Assembly: GCF_014472395.1 (NCBI RefSeq)
Contig: NZ_JACSZW010000001.1
Span: 620,001 to 684,000 of the forward strand
Length of the DNA stretch: 64,000 nt
Direction: 5' to 3'
Source: Pedobacter sp. N36a
Lineage (GTDB): Bacteria > Bacteroidota > Bacteroidia > Sphingobacteriales > Sphingobacteriaceae
Shown: positions 1 through 9,641 of the stretch, one piece after another
Layout of the letters: every line of letters starts with the position of its first letter
Numbering within the stretch: position 1 is the first letter of the stretch
Notes under the pieces: generated by a model
Databases searched by the model: none
What the model was told of the DNA's origin: nothing
What the model saw: the letters and a program-made list of their open reading frames with translations, nothing else
Position numbers and translations under genes: made by a program

Positions 1-1135
1 TATCCGCGTAATCAAGTCTTATGTGCGTGAAGACCATACCAAGGCTGTTTTTGCGGCAGAAAGTCAGGGCTATAAAAATAATGCGATGGGACTGGTAAAG
101 GTTCAAGCCTTATTTTACCCTACGATGCTCCTGCTTGTGGGTTTAAGTACCATCTTAACGGTATACATTGGCGGGAAACAGGTCATCGAAGGTGCCATCA
201 CTCCAGGAAACATTGCGGAGTTCATTGTCTATGTAAACCAGCTTACTTTCCCGGTATCGATGCTAGGCTGGGTGACTACCCTAATTCAACGTGCCTCAGC
301 TTCTCAAAAAAGGATCAATGAGTTTCTTCATTTGAAGCCGGAAATTATTTCCGGTGATGCAGACATGTTGCCAGTAAACGGGAATATCCGTTTTGAAAAT
401 GTGAGTTTTACTTATCCGGACACTGGGATCCAGGCCTTAAAAAACATCAGCTTTGAGATTGAGCAAGGTCAATTTGTAGCCATCATTGGCCGTACCGGTT
501 CTGGAAAATCCACCCTTGCAAATCTGATGATGCGCATGTATGATGTAGATCAGGGAAAAGTGAAGATGGACGGTGTGGCTATTGACACCCTCAATGTTCA
601 GCACTATAGAAGTCAGTTCGGCTTTGTTCCACAGGAAGTCTTTTTGTTTTCGGATACGATCAGAAACAATATCGCTTTCGGCTTAGACACAGTCGATGAG
701 GAAGCAGTGATACAGGCGGCTAAAAATGCGGCTGTGTATCATAATATCATCAATTTCGAGCATAAATTTGACACCATGCTTGGCGAGCGGGGCATTACCC
801 TTTCCGGCGGACAAAAACAACGGGTATCTATCGCCCGCGCATTAATTAAAGAGCCGAAAGTATTAATCTTCGACGATTGCCTTTCCGCAGTCGATACCCG
901 CACAGAAGAGGAAATTCTGAACAACCTGGGTAGGGTAATGAAAGGAAAAACCAGTATCCTGATTGCGCATCGGATATCTACCATAAAAAATGCCAATAAA
1001 ATCCTGGTTTTAGACGATGGAAAGATTATTGAACAAGGTACACATGCCGAATTGTTGCAGATTAATGGCAATTACGCAGAAATGTATCAGAATCAATTGC
1101 TAGAAGAGGAAACAAACAGCAGCTCTGCCATATAA
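1..1135 (+). CDS. ABC exporter, fused membrane/ATPase subunit (5' end missing)
   Basis: The frame is open from base 2 at the window edge, so the gene starts upstream and only about the last 377 residues are here. The visible part holds the last membrane helices (a hydrophobic run near residues 35-60) and a full nucleotide-binding domain with Walker A GRTGSGKST, signature LSGGQ and Walker B VLIFDD. It resembles MsbA/YheI-type exporters of lipids or drugs. The residue after the Walker B aspartate is Asp instead of the catalytic Glu (FDDCLSAVD), as seen in the degenerate half of heterodimeric exporters. A partner subunit may therefore lie upstream, outside the window. Substrate unknown. Confidence 0.93.
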   Translation, partial: IRVIKSYVREDHTKAVFAAESQGYKNNAMGLVKVQALFYPTMLLLVGLSTILTVYIGGKQVIEGAITPGNIAEFIVYVNQLTFPVSMLGWVTTLIQRASASQKRINEFLHLKPEIISGDADMLPVNGNIRFENVSFTYPDTGIQALKNISFEIEQGQFVAIIGRTGSGKSTLANLMMRMYDVDQGKVKMDGVAIDTLNVQHYRSQFGFVPQEVFLFSDTIRNNIAFGLDTVDEEAVIQAAKNAAVYHNIINFEHKFDTMLGERGITLSGGQKQRVSIARALIKEPKVLIFDDCLSAVDTRTEEEILNNLGRVMKGKTSILIAHRISTIKNANKILVLDDGKIIEQGTHAELLQINGNYAEMYQNQLLEEETNSSSAI

Positions 1136-1210
1136 CAGCACCTTAAAAGGATGATCTGTGATTTAGCATCAGAAATAAGCAAAAGAAAGTCCTTTTGTGT
1201 AATTTTCTAT

Positions 1211-1242
1211 TTTGAAGTTTAATAATTATTCCTTTATATTTA
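1211..1242 (+). promoter_or_regulatory. candidate promoter of the DUF3276 gene
   Basis: TTTG at 1211-1214 and TATATTTA at 1235-1242 are separated by 20 bases. This fits the Bacteroidota sigma-A pattern TTTG-N17-23-TAnnTTTG with one mismatch, 32 bases before the start codon at 1274. Confidence 0.5.
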
Positions 1243-1273
1243 CCCGAACCAAAAACCAAGATTAATACCAACC

Positions 1274-1600
1274 ATGGGAGAATTTGACAACAAAGAGAGA
1301 GAAGAGGTTTTTTCGAAGAAAGTAAGGGCCGGTAAGAGAACGTACTTTTTCGACGTAAAAGCGACAAGATCAGGGGACTATTACCTAACTTTAACTGAGA
1401 GTAAGAAAAGACTAGAAGACGGTGTGTTTGTAAAGCATAAAATCTTCCTATATAAAGAAGACTTTGAGAAATTCGCAGAAGGATTAAATGAAACTGTTGA
1501 ATATATCAAAAACCACCAGGACGTAGTTGAAAAACGTTACGAATACTCCGAGAACCACGAAGGTGTAGCCAACAAAAATAACGAAGACTTCCCTTACTAG
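1274..1600 (+). CDS. DUF3276 / PUR-alpha-like nucleic-acid-binding protein
   Basis: This 108-residue protein matches the small Bacteroidota DUF3276 family: an N-terminal KVRAGKRTYFFDVKATRSGDYYLTLTESKK segment with the PUR-repeat pattern, followed by an acidic/basic tail. PUR-repeat proteins bind single-stranded nucleic acids, and Borrelia BpuR is a known bacterial example; DNA or RNA binding here is inferred from the family. It is a single gene between a candidate promoter at 1211 and a terminator at 1617. The first ATG in frame is used. Confidence 0.85.
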   Translation: MGEFDNKEREEVFSKKVRAGKRTYFFDVKATRSGDYYLTLTESKKRLEDGVFVKHKIFLYKEDFEKFAEGLNETVEYIKNHQDVVEKRYEYSENHEGVANKNNEDFPY

Positions 1601-1616
1601 TCCTATCAAAGAAATT

Positions 1617-1647
1617 CAAAGCCTCTCATCAACCAGGGGCTTTTTTT
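1617..1647 (+). terminator. Rho-independent terminator after DUF3276 gene
   Basis: AAAGCCTC (1618-1625) pairs with GGGGCTTT around a ten-base loop and runs into seven Ts (1641-1647). Confidence 0.8.
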
Positions 1648-1718
1648 ATGTCCAAAAATTCCGGGCTAATTCGGAATGCACTTCCCTCCTTTCTGTGATC
1701 ACAAGCAATCTCTCCAAT

Positions 1719-1762
1719 AAAAAAGGCTTGCAGAACCGGAATGAAACCGTTCAGCAAGCCTT
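1719..1762 (-). terminator. terminator of the thioredoxin/SusCD locus
   Basis: AAGGCTTGC (1723-1731) and GCAAGCCTT (1754-1762) are exact inverted repeats. On the minus strand they are followed by a T run, just after the stop of the gene at 1785. Confidence 0.8.
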
Positions 1763-1784
1763 CTCCAGGAGAAATTAGGGAGGT

Positions 1785-2912
1785 TTACTTTAAAAGTTCT
1801 GCCAGTTTATCATGAAGTGCCTTACCTCTAAGGTCTTTCGCCACGATAATGCCTTTAGCATCCACTAGAACAGAATGAGGGATACCTCTTACCGCATAAA
1901 GCTTCACCATTGGGCTCTGCCAGTACTGAAGGTCCGAAATCTGGTACCAGGTTAATTTATCATCCGCAATCGCTTTCTTCCATGCCTCAGCTGCAGTTGG
2001 CTTATCCAGTGAAACGCCAAGTACATTTAAACCTTTATCATGGAACTTTTCATAAGCAGCAACCAGGTTCGGATTTTCTTGTCGGCATGGACCACACCAG
2101 GATGCCCAGAAATCGATGAGTGTATATTTACCCTTAGCCACCACTTCATTTAAAGAAAGCGTAGTCCCTTCTGGTGTTTGCGCACTGAAATCCGGTGCTT
2201 TAACCCCTATCGCTACTTTTGCTAAGGCATCTAAACGATCTTTTAACTTTAGGCCATAAGTGCTATTTTTTACGGCAGCAGCTAAAGCATTATAGATTGG
2301 TAAAGTGATTGATGGCTCTACATCTCCGTTTAAAATCAGGTAAGCGGTATAATAAGATTGAGGATTATTTTTAATGAAGTCTGCCGTCACTTTTTCCTGT
2401 TCGCCTTCTATCTCATCGAATTTCTGACTTACAGCCGCCATTTTCTCCGAATTATTGTCTTTTTTTGCATCGCCATATTCCTTATTCAATGCCCTCATGG
2501 ATGTCGTCAAAGGAGCCATAACCGCCGAATATTTCAAATGATCTGCATGTGCTGGCGATCCGGTGATGATCAATTGAGAAAAATCGTCCGCATTCCCTTT
2601 TAAGTTCATGATGGAGTTGTCCAAAAATGCATTGTATCTGATGCGCTTGTCCGCTACCCGAATGCTGAAAAACTCAGCGCCGTTGTTTACAGTTCCTTTC
2701 AACACAAACTTACCCCCTTTAATCGTTTGAGAAAGGGTATCTGAAGTGTTCTGATCTGTACTACGGATGAATAAGATCTTATCACCGTCTTTTACACCAC
2801 TTAGTTCACCTTTTACGGTAAAACCTTTAGCCTGCTGTGCGTTTACTGCTGTCACATTCAACAAGGTCACTAAGACTAGCGACAAAGTTGAAATTTTTAA
2901 TAGGTAATTCAT
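1785..2912 (-). CDS. TlpA-family thioredoxin with DUF4369 N-domain
   Basis: A 375-residue exported protein with signal peptide ending near VNAQQ, an N-terminal DUF4369-like beta domain (residues ~30-130), a helical linker, and a C-terminal AhpC/TSA-thioredoxin domain (~235-375). The redox motif WCGPC lies near residue 273 and a cis-Pro segment RGIPHS near 342. TlpA-like proteins reduce disulfides in the periplasm. It is the last gene of the SusC-SusD-thioredoxin run, 32 bases after its neighbour. It probably keeps an imported substrate or the uptake machinery reduced; that role is inferred from position. Confidence 0.9.
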   Translation of the reverse strand: MNYLLKISTLSLVLVTLLNVTAVNAQQAKGFTVKGELSGVKDGDKILFIRSTDQNTSDTLSQTIKGGKFVLKGTVNNGAEFFSIRVADKRIRYNAFLDNSIMNLKGNADDFSQLIITGSPAHADHLKYSAVMAPLTTSMRALNKEYGDAKKDNNSEKMAAVSQKFDEIEGEQEKVTADFIKNNPQSYYTAYLILNGDVEPSITLPIYNALAAAVKNSTYGLKLKDRLDALAKVAIGVKAPDFSAQTPEGTTLSLNEVVAKGKYTLIDFWASWCGPCRQENPNLVAAYEKFHDKGLNVLGVSLDKPTAAEAWKKAIADDKLTWYQISDLQYWQSPMVKLYAVRGIPHSVLVDAKGIIVAKDLRGKALHDKLAELLK

Positions 2913-2944
2913 TTTCTATGTTTATGTTAGATTTAAGATAGGAT

Positions 2945-4141
2945 TTACAGCAATTCGATTTTATCAATCAGGTCTTGTGCCAGCTTCTGAATCTTCGAAG
3001 TTTCCGCATCAGCAAGGACTCTTGATTTTTTTGCAGCAATCAATCCTTCTTCTTTCCTTTTAAGGGATAAGCACACTTTAGCGAAAGTGCTTTGAACTGA
3101 ATATTCATCTGGTTCCAATGCTGCGGCATGTTTTGCCATTTTATAGGCTTGTTTTAACACTTTAGGATTGGGAGTATGCTGGTTCACAACTTTAGAATCT
3201 GCCCTTCTCGCCAAAAAGCTCAGCTTTTCTGCATCATCTTTCAAATCTCCCTTTAGCGCTGCATCAGCTATTTTGATGTATTCTGAAGTCCGGTTATTGT
3301 CCAGATAGAAATCTGCTTCCAGCATAATTCCTTGCTTTCTACGGTCTAATTTATCGGAGTTTTTAAAGTAAGACAGGTGTTCCATAAAAGCCTTTTCATT
3401 CTTACCGTACAGGTAACCGTACATGGTGCTGGTGATCAATCGGTCTTTCAGTTTTTCTCTTTCTTCTTCCGTTGCAAAAGCGGTGTACGCAGTTTGATTG
3501 GCCATGAAATGAGCGCCTAAACGGTCGTTTTCTGTTCTCGCCAAAGCTTTAATTGCTTTCCAGCCCAGAGCCGAATTCAAATCCGTTAAAGTGATGCGTT
3601 CCGCAATATCTTTTCCGATCAGTTCTGCTTTATTTCGGTCCGATTTCTGCACTGCCAGAAAGTAATCCAGTACAAACGGAATGTCCCTTTGTCCGGATTC
3701 ATATTTCTGACTCAAGAAAGAAAGGTTTCTCTTCGGATCTGCGGCCATCTTTCCTTCCTCCAGGAATTCAGCAACGGTCATCTTTGAAGCGGTTCTATGG
3801 ATCACTTCTCCCTTATCATTTACAAAAAGGAAGGTTGGGAAGGACTGCACATTATATTTTTTTCGGAGCTCAATTCCTTCTCCTTTTTCCATATCAATTT
3901 TAGCGTTGATGAAATGGGTATTGAAGAAATTAGCTACTGAAGGATCATTAAACACATTTTTATCCATCCATTTACAGGGTGCACACCAGGAAGTGTAGCA
4001 ATCTATGAAGATCAGCTTGTTTTCTTGGGCAGATTTGGCAGTAGTAGCCACCCAGGTTATGCTCTGGTTAAACTTGATTTCTTCCTGTGCTTGGATGCCG
4101 GTGGCGATCAACAGGAATAGAAATAGATTAAGGTATTTCAT
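2945..4141 (-). CDS. thioredoxin-fold protein with helical C-terminal extension
   Basis: A 398-residue secreted protein (signal peptide MKYLNLFLFLLIATGIQAQ). The N-terminal thioredoxin domain (residues ~25-140) carries the motif WCAPCKWMD, typical of the Thioredoxin_7/DsbD-gamma-like group, and a cis-Pro in SFPTF. The remaining ~250 residues are alpha-helical and TPR-like, with no motif I recognise. It sits between SusD and the TlpA gene on the same strand, so two different periplasmic thioredoxins are encoded with one uptake system. Specific partner unknown. Confidence 0.85.
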   Translation of the reverse strand: MKYLNLFLFLLIATGIQAQEEIKFNQSITWVATTAKSAQENKLIFIDCYTSWCAPCKWMDKNVFNDPSVANFFNTHFINAKIDMEKGEGIELRKKYNVQSFPTFLFVNDKGEVIHRTASKMTVAEFLEEGKMAADPKRNLSFLSQKYESGQRDIPFVLDYFLAVQKSDRNKAELIGKDIAERITLTDLNSALGWKAIKALARTENDRLGAHFMANQTAYTAFATEEEREKLKDRLITSTMYGYLYGKNEKAFMEHLSYFKNSDKLDRRKQGIMLEADFYLDNNRTSEYIKIADAALKGDLKDDAEKLSFLARRADSKVVNQHTPNPKVLKQAYKMAKHAAALEPDEYSVQSTFAKVCLSLKRKEEGLIAAKKSRVLADAETSKIQKLAQDLIDKIELL

Positions 4142-4192
4142 ATATTATGTTTTATAAGGGGTGATTCAAAAGCCCAGTTTTTTATCATTAAA

Positions 4193-4224
4193 CTGTTGCC
4201 GCCTGTTTAAACAGGCAGCAACAG
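4193..4224 (-). promoter_or_regulatory. intercistronic hairpin between susD-like and thioredoxin genes
   Basis: A 16-base arm pair with a single mismatch (CTGTTGCCGCCTGTTT against AAACAGGCAGCAACAG) lies 21 bases after the SusD stop. It has no U-run, so it looks more like an mRNA-stability or attenuation element than a full terminator. Confidence 0.5.
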
Positions 4225-4244
4225 CTTAGGACGCAATGCGTTTT

Positions 4245-5693
4245 TTAGCGATCCAATACTGGAATCGAAGGATTTAGTGCCAATACTTTAGGTGGAATTG
4301 GCAGCACATAACGTTTATCATTTGCCGGTAGGGTAAATGTTTGTGTTCCGAAAAAATGGCTGACTGATTTGGCGAAACGCGGATCTTTATTGAGACGTTT
4401 CAGGTCGATCAAACGTGTGATTCCCTGAAAAGGCATTTCTCTTCTTCTTTCCTCCAGCACAAGAACTAAGGCCTCCTCTTTCGTAGCCGCTGTCAACGGT
4501 TTATTACCAGCGATACGCGCATTCCTCAAGGTATTCAGGTGCTGCAAAGCGATCCCCATATCTCCAACTCTGGCTTCTGCTTCCGCAGCGATCAACATCA
4601 ATTCTCCGGTACTGAAAGCCATGTTAAATTCGATGTAGGGTGCCCAGAGTGATCGTCCTGGGAACCTGGTAAGATTCCCTCCCAATTGTGCAGAATCGGT
4701 ACAGAAGAATAGATGAAGACGCTTGTCGATCCCCCCTGCAGGTAAATCTTTAGCATACACATTTAACAATTCTTTGCTGGCGTATAGCTCTCCGAACACC
4801 GCACCAGAACTCGAAGCTGTTTGGCGGGCCCAAACGGTTTCAATGCTCTTATCTACAGAAGGAAAAAACACATCCTTATTACTTGAAAGAATTACTCTTC
4901 CGTAGGTTAGCCCCAGTTTGGTGGTATAATCCTGGTATTTGATCAAACTGCGATTCACCTTCAAAGCCTCATTGGCATTTTGCAGTGCCGCCGTGTATTT
5001 GCCCATCACCAGGTAAACCTTGCTTAACAGTGCATTCGCTGCTGCTTTTGTAGGACGGAATTTATGATCTGCAACCGTGCTCAGGTTAGGTTCTGCTGCT
5101 GCCAAATCATTCAAAATCTGTGTATACACTTCGGCCACCGTATTTCTGATATAACTTTGCGTCACATCTTCTACCAATACCAGAGGAACGCCAAGGTCGG
5201 TAGCGGCAGTTGCTGCATCATAATGAACGGAATAACCATTAACCAAATTAAAATACTCAAAGGCTCTTCCAACAAGTGCTTCTGCTTTTAACTGTCTTTT
5301 TTGAGCAGACGCACCGTCTGGAACATTTTCTATGTTATTGATTACCGTATTGTAAGTAAAGATCTTCGAATAAGCGGCCTCATAAAAACTATCTTCATTA
5401 CCTGATTCTAAGATCGCACCAGGGGCAAAACTGTATAAGTTCCGTTTTAATAGGGAATACAAAGTATAATCTGTAGAACTATTGACATCTTTCTCTGTTC
5501 CAACCTGTGCGTCATCCGTCAGAAAAATTGGATAACCGGAAGAACTTTTATTCAGGTCCCGATTATTTAATAACTTTTTATAATCTTCAAAAAACTCAGG
5601 AATGGTGTATCCTTTTGGCTTAATATCCAGATAATCTTTACATCCGGTAAAGATCCCCGCAGCAAGCAATAAAGCAATAAATATCTTTTTCAT
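4245..5693 (-). CDS. SusD/RagB-family surface lipoprotein
   Basis: A 482-residue lipoprotein (signal peptide with lipobox, Cys near residue 18 in FTGCKDYLD) with the N-terminal phrase DIKPKG and the SusD-like TPR helices. The C-terminal half has the RNARIAGN, LEERRREMPFQG and LIDLKRL phrases common to RagB/SusD proteins. It forms the lid on the SusC pore encoded just upstream (18-base gap) and binds the nutrient outside the cell. The substrate cannot be read from the sequence; no glycoside hydrolase is linked to this operon. Confidence 0.95.
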   Translation of the reverse strand: MKKIFIALLLAAGIFTGCKDYLDIKPKGYTIPEFFEDYKKLLNNRDLNKSSSGYPIFLTDDAQVGTEKDVNSSTDYTLYSLLKRNLYSFAPGAILESGNEDSFYEAAYSKIFTYNTVINNIENVPDGASAQKRQLKAEALVGRAFEYFNLVNGYSVHYDAATAATDLGVPLVLVEDVTQSYIRNTVAEVYTQILNDLAAAEPNLSTVADHKFRPTKAAANALLSKVYLVMGKYTAALQNANEALKVNRSLIKYQDYTTKLGLTYGRVILSSNKDVFFPSVDKSIETVWARQTASSSGAVFGELYASKELLNVYAKDLPAGGIDKRLHLFFCTDSAQLGGNLTRFPGRSLWAPYIEFNMAFSTGELMLIAAEAEARVGDMGIALQHLNTLRNARIAGNKPLTAATKEEALVLVLEERRREMPFQGITRLIDLKRLNKDPRFAKSVSHFFGTQTFTLPANDKRYVLPIPPKVLALNPSIPVLDR

Positions 5694-5711
5694 TTGTATA
5701 TTGGTTATGGA

Positions 5712-8700
5712 TTAAAAATTAACAGAAAGACCGAATGTGTAGGTTGCTGGAATATAAGCGCCTCTTGATGGAGGTGGTTTAATCGCAGGCTTTGCCACTT
5801 CACTGGTACTGTTTACTGGGATTGTAGTCAACCCAGTCCAAACTTCAGGATCCAGATTTTGCTTATTTGCAGACCACCTCCATGCGTTTTGTACCTGGAA
5901 GCTCAAGCGTAATTTTTGGATAAAACTCTGTTTCAGAAATGAATTAGCCAGAGTATAGCTGATCGTAACATCTCTCAATTTGATGTAATCTGCTCTTTGA
6001 ACATTTAGATCTGCTGCAGTCCAGAGCTGTGTAATCACATCTGAAGCATTGGAGTAAAATCCAGGAGCAATTCCCGGAATATTTTCGTCACCCGGTTTCT
6101 TCCAATAATTTAGGGCCAGTCTATCCATATTCGAGGTGTAATTCAATTCCGGCAACCTGGTGAGGTATGGACTGATCACATCACGCATTTTATTTCCACC
6201 ATAGTAAATGAACATGAAAAACAGGTCAAAATTCTTATAGCTGATCGTGTTCATTAATGAAGCTGAAAATGGTGGCGTAACCGTACCTTGATAAACCAGA
6301 TCGTCCAGGGTGAGGTCAGTAGTTTTACTCACCTCCCTACCGTCTTTAGTTAGCGCAACAGGTCTGCCTGCAGCATCTAATCCTTTATAACGAATGCCAT
6401 ATATCGCCCCCATTGGCTTGCCTACTCTCATATTTTTATTTGGGTCCTCTACATAACTGTAAATCGTATTGTTGGCATTTTCAATTTTTGTCACCACATT
6501 TTGATTGTAATTAAAGTTCATCGAGGTCGTCCAGCTAAAATCAGCCGTAGAAAGATTTTTGCTACTGAAAGCAACATCAATCCCACGATTACGCATACTG
6601 CCATAATTCATAAAGATGTTATCCCAGCCAAGTGTTGGATCCAGATTTCTTTCCCCTAATAAATCACTTGTATTTTTATTATAAAGATCTATACTTCCAG
6701 AAAACTTACCTTTTAACAGGCTGTAGTCCATACCAAAATTGGTCACCTTGGTTTTTTCCCAGCGTAAGCCAGAGTTGGGTGGACTGTCAACATAAGCTTG
6801 CGCTTCATTGTTCATTGGGTTAGGGCTGGCATAATCTTTCATGATCAGGTATGGGCCTCCTTTTTTCGAGATGTTACCATTGATACCATAAGTGGCACGG
6901 ATGGCCAAACGGTCCAGCCAGTCGTTGTCATTTTCTGATAGGACATACAATAATCCGGTTGACCAAAGTGGCTTATATTGATATTTAGGATTGGTACCAA
7001 ACAAATTCGATTGGTCCATGCGAATACTTGCTGTTGCGGTCAGCTTACGATCAAAAGTATAAGATCCGTTGCCATAGAAAGAAACAAAGCGATCTTCTTT
7101 GTTGAACATTCCTTCATCTTTGTTTTTCGAATAAAAGAAACTGTTACTTAGCGATTGTACCCCTACCTGCTGTTTACCTAAAGCAACTTCATCCAGTAAA
7201 CCGTAAGAAAGACTATTGTCATTGTATCCGTATCGGTAGGCTCTGGTACTTGTGGCCAGCATACTGCGCTGTTCAGCACCAGCAATAAAATCAATGCGGT
7301 GTTTCTCTCCGAACAATTTATTGTAATTGACTTGGGCACGTAAAGTATGTGAATTGACATCAGCCCTGGTCTCATCGACCTGTCCACCATTAGAGATCAG
7401 AAATTCTTTGGCACCGTCAGATTTAATTCTGGTGGCATCGTTAATCATCGTCTTTACGTCATAGGCATTTTTGCTCAGGTATTGCTTGGTATAATTGTCA
7501 GTCCTTTCTTTCTGATAAAGGAGATTTAAGGAAAGACCTTCTGCCAGCTTCATCGTTGCATTAAAATTCAGGTTCAGGTAATTGCTGTTATTGTGGTAAT
7601 GCTTGCTGCTCATGTAATTGAGTGGCGCATAGTTTTCATCCTGTAAACCCAATGCATTTAAACGGTCAATCTCAAATTGCGATTTTGAATTGTACCAATT
7701 TACCGGATTTCCATTATGGTCTCTTAGCATGTAATAAGAGGCTTTACCGTTATTCAACAGGTTAAAACCAATCACCCCATTGTCGTAATCTTCCTTTAAG
7801 GAGCTGCTCAATACGCCGACATTTACTTTCAGCCATTTTGTGAAATTGAAAGTATTGTTCAGGTTAAAGCCTACTCTACTATTGCTTTGTTGGCGTTCAT
7901 AGGGATTACTGTTCATATAATTTCCACTCAGGTTGTAAGTGTAGAAATCTGAACCGCCAGAAAGCGATAGGTTATGTTGTTGTACCAAGGCTGTTTTACG
8001 CATAAACTCGTCTACAACCTGGTCATATCTATCGTTATTTCTGTAGAAGTCCAAGGATGATTGTAATTGCGCTTCATCTGCAGCATCCCATTTACCATTT
8101 ACTTTCTGTTTTTGTCGGGCATCATACAACAGTCGGTACACATCGTTCATAGACTTACGTGGATCAATCGCTTCGTATGAACCTGACCGGTAGCCGAACA
8201 TTTCCTTTTGGAAATCCACCAACTCCGAGCTGCTCATTTTATTCGCATACTCCGGATTAGGAAGTGGGGTAAATTTAGCCGTTCCGTTATATGCTATTCT
8301 TACCGGCCCTTTCACCCCTTTGCGCAGGGTAATGACAATCACGCCATTTGCAGAACGTGCGCCGTAAATGGATGCTGCGGTAGCATCTTTCAGTACGTTC
8401 ACAGATTCCACATCAGCCGGGTTAATCGATTGAATATCCCCTTCAAAAGGCGCTCCATCGACTACGATAAGTGGTTTCATCTCTGCATTCAAGGTAGAAA
8501 CACCACGAATCTGGTATTTAGTTTTCCCTTCAGAACTGTAACTGGTAAAACCAGCGGCCATCCCTTCAATTCTATCCAGAATATTGGTTTGCATTTTACC
8601 TTTCAGGTCTTTATCTGCATTGATCGTGACAATAGAACCTGCTGCACGTTCCTTAGGAATGTCCTGATACCCGGTTGAGACAACCGATATCTCCGATAGC

Positions 8701-9395
8701 AACCCAGGATTGACTTCTAAAGTAATCGTTAGCGGGCCGCCCTGACTTACCGGCACTTCTTTTACTTTATAGCCGATAAAAGAGACGATCAGGATTGCTT
8801 TTTCGTCTACGGCATGAAGTTCAAACTCACCATTCCCATTGGTGATGGCATTTTTCTTAGTATCCTTCACCTGAATAGTTGCTCCAGGCAGAGGCAGTCG
8901 GTTTTCGTCCAGCACTTTTCCTTTGACCTCTACGAATTTGAAGGTACTTTTGAGCTGATCCAATACTGTGAAATCCTTCTTCTTGATCACCACGGTATTT
9001 TCGATGATCTTAAAGCTCAGGTCTTGCCCCTGGAAGCAAGCATCCAGTGCCTGTTCCAATTGTACATTCTCCAGGTTCAAGCTCACCTTTCTTGCGCTTT
9101 TAATCAGGTCGCTGTTGTACAGAAAAGTATAATTAGTTTGTTTTTTGATGGATAAGAGTACTTGTTGTAAACTGGCATTCTTTTCCCGCAGTGTAACCCT
9201 CTGACCAAAGGTGCTCGCCGCAGCTTGTACCAAGGTCATAATGATCATGATAGTGATCAAATTAATCCGCATTATAATTTGTTTTCTGGTTAAGGTATTC
9301 ATGCCGGAAACCCTTGCATAAATAGCCTGAAATGGTTTAAAATATGGCAAAGGGCGAGCCCTGTCCATACCCTTTGAAGTATTAAATAAATACAT
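5712..9395 (-). CDS. SusC/RagA-family TonB-dependent outer-membrane transporter with STN domain
   Basis: At 1227 residues, domains in order are: leader with a hydrophobic signal at ~42-64, an STN secretin/TonB signalling domain (~70-135), a carboxypeptidase-regulatory-like beta domain (GKVLDENRLPLPGATIQV, ~157-230), the plug (~245-360, with the SusC phrase VIVITLRKG), and a large beta barrel ending in the aromatic C-terminus LSVNF. The STN domain means it can signal to the FecR anti-sigma factor encoded upstream. It probably imports an oligomer delivered by the SusD partner. The first in-frame ATG gives a long leader; a later Met near residue 42 is an alternative start. Confidence 0.95.
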   Translation of the reverse strand: MYLFNTSKGMDRARPLPYFKPFQAIYARVSGMNTLTRKQIIMRINLITIMIIMTLVQAAASTFGQRVTLREKNASLQQVLLSIKKQTNYTFLYNSDLIKSARKVSLNLENVQLEQALDACFQGQDLSFKIIENTVVIKKKDFTVLDQLKSTFKFVEVKGKVLDENRLPLPGATIQVKDTKKNAITNGNGEFELHAVDEKAILIVSFIGYKVKEVPVSQGGPLTITLEVNPGLLSEISVVSTGYQDIPKERAAGSIVTINADKDLKGKMQTNILDRIEGMAAGFTSYSSEGKTKYQIRGVSTLNAEMKPLIVVDGAPFEGDIQSINPADVESVNVLKDATAASIYGARSANGVIVITLRKGVKGPVRIAYNGTAKFTPLPNPEYANKMSSSELVDFQKEMFGYRSGSYEAIDPRKSMNDVYRLLYDARQKQKVNGKWDAADEAQLQSSLDFYRNNDRYDQVVDEFMRKTALVQQHNLSLSGGSDFYTYNLSGNYMNSNPYERQQSNSRVGFNLNNTFNFTKWLKVNVGVLSSSLKEDYDNGVIGFNLLNNGKASYYMLRDHNGNPVNWYNSKSQFEIDRLNALGLQDENYAPLNYMSSKHYHNNSNYLNLNFNATMKLAEGLSLNLLYQKERTDNYTKQYLSKNAYDVKTMINDATRIKSDGAKEFLISNGGQVDETRADVNSHTLRAQVNYNKLFGEKHRIDFIAGAEQRSMLATSTRAYRYGYNDNSLSYGLLDEVALGKQQVGVQSLSNSFFYSKNKDEGMFNKEDRFVSFYGNGSYTFDRKLTATASIRMDQSNLFGTNPKYQYKPLWSTGLLYVLSENDNDWLDRLAIRATYGINGNISKKGGPYLIMKDYASPNPMNNEAQAYVDSPPNSGLRWEKTKVTNFGMDYSLLKGKFSGSIDLYNKNTSDLLGERNLDPTLGWDNIFMNYGSMRNRGIDVAFSSKNLSTADFSWTTSMNFNYNQNVVTKIENANNTIYSYVEDPNKNMRVGKPMGAIYGIRYKGLDAAGRPVALTKDGREVSKTTDLTLDDLVYQGTVTPPFSASLMNTISYKNFDLFFMFIYYGGNKMRDVISPYLTRLPELNYTSNMDRLALNYWKKPGDENIPGIAPGFYSNASDVITQLWTAADLNVQRADYIKLRDVTISYTLANSFLKQSFIQKLRLSFQVQNAWRWSANKQNLDPEVWTGLTTIPVNSTSEVAKPAIKPPPSRGAYIPATYTFGLSVNF

Positions 9396-9524
9396 ACATT
9401 TGTAAGGTTGGGTTAAAAATAGTTAGGTCTATTGCTACGTTTTTTTTCGTCCTGATCAGCATCGGGACAAACAGAAAGAAATGATTAACCGGACACTGAT
9501 CCCGAGTATCAATCGTGATCTTCG

Positions 9525-9554
9525 ACCGGGGAAGTGCTTCAACACTTTCCCGGT
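9525..9554 (-). terminator. hairpin between fecR-like and susC-like genes
   Basis: ACCGGGGAAGTG (9525-9536) pairs with CACTTTCCCGGT (9543-9554), one G:T pair, six-base loop. It has no strong T tract on the minus strand, so it may separate FecR and SusC transcripts only partly. Confidence 0.45.
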
Positions 9555-9641
9555 TATATGTGGGTTAATAGCTATCTTTTCCTACTCTTGGGCTCGTAAT
9601 TGTTTCTTCATTTTTTTAGTTTATGGTTTATGATTTGTTGA

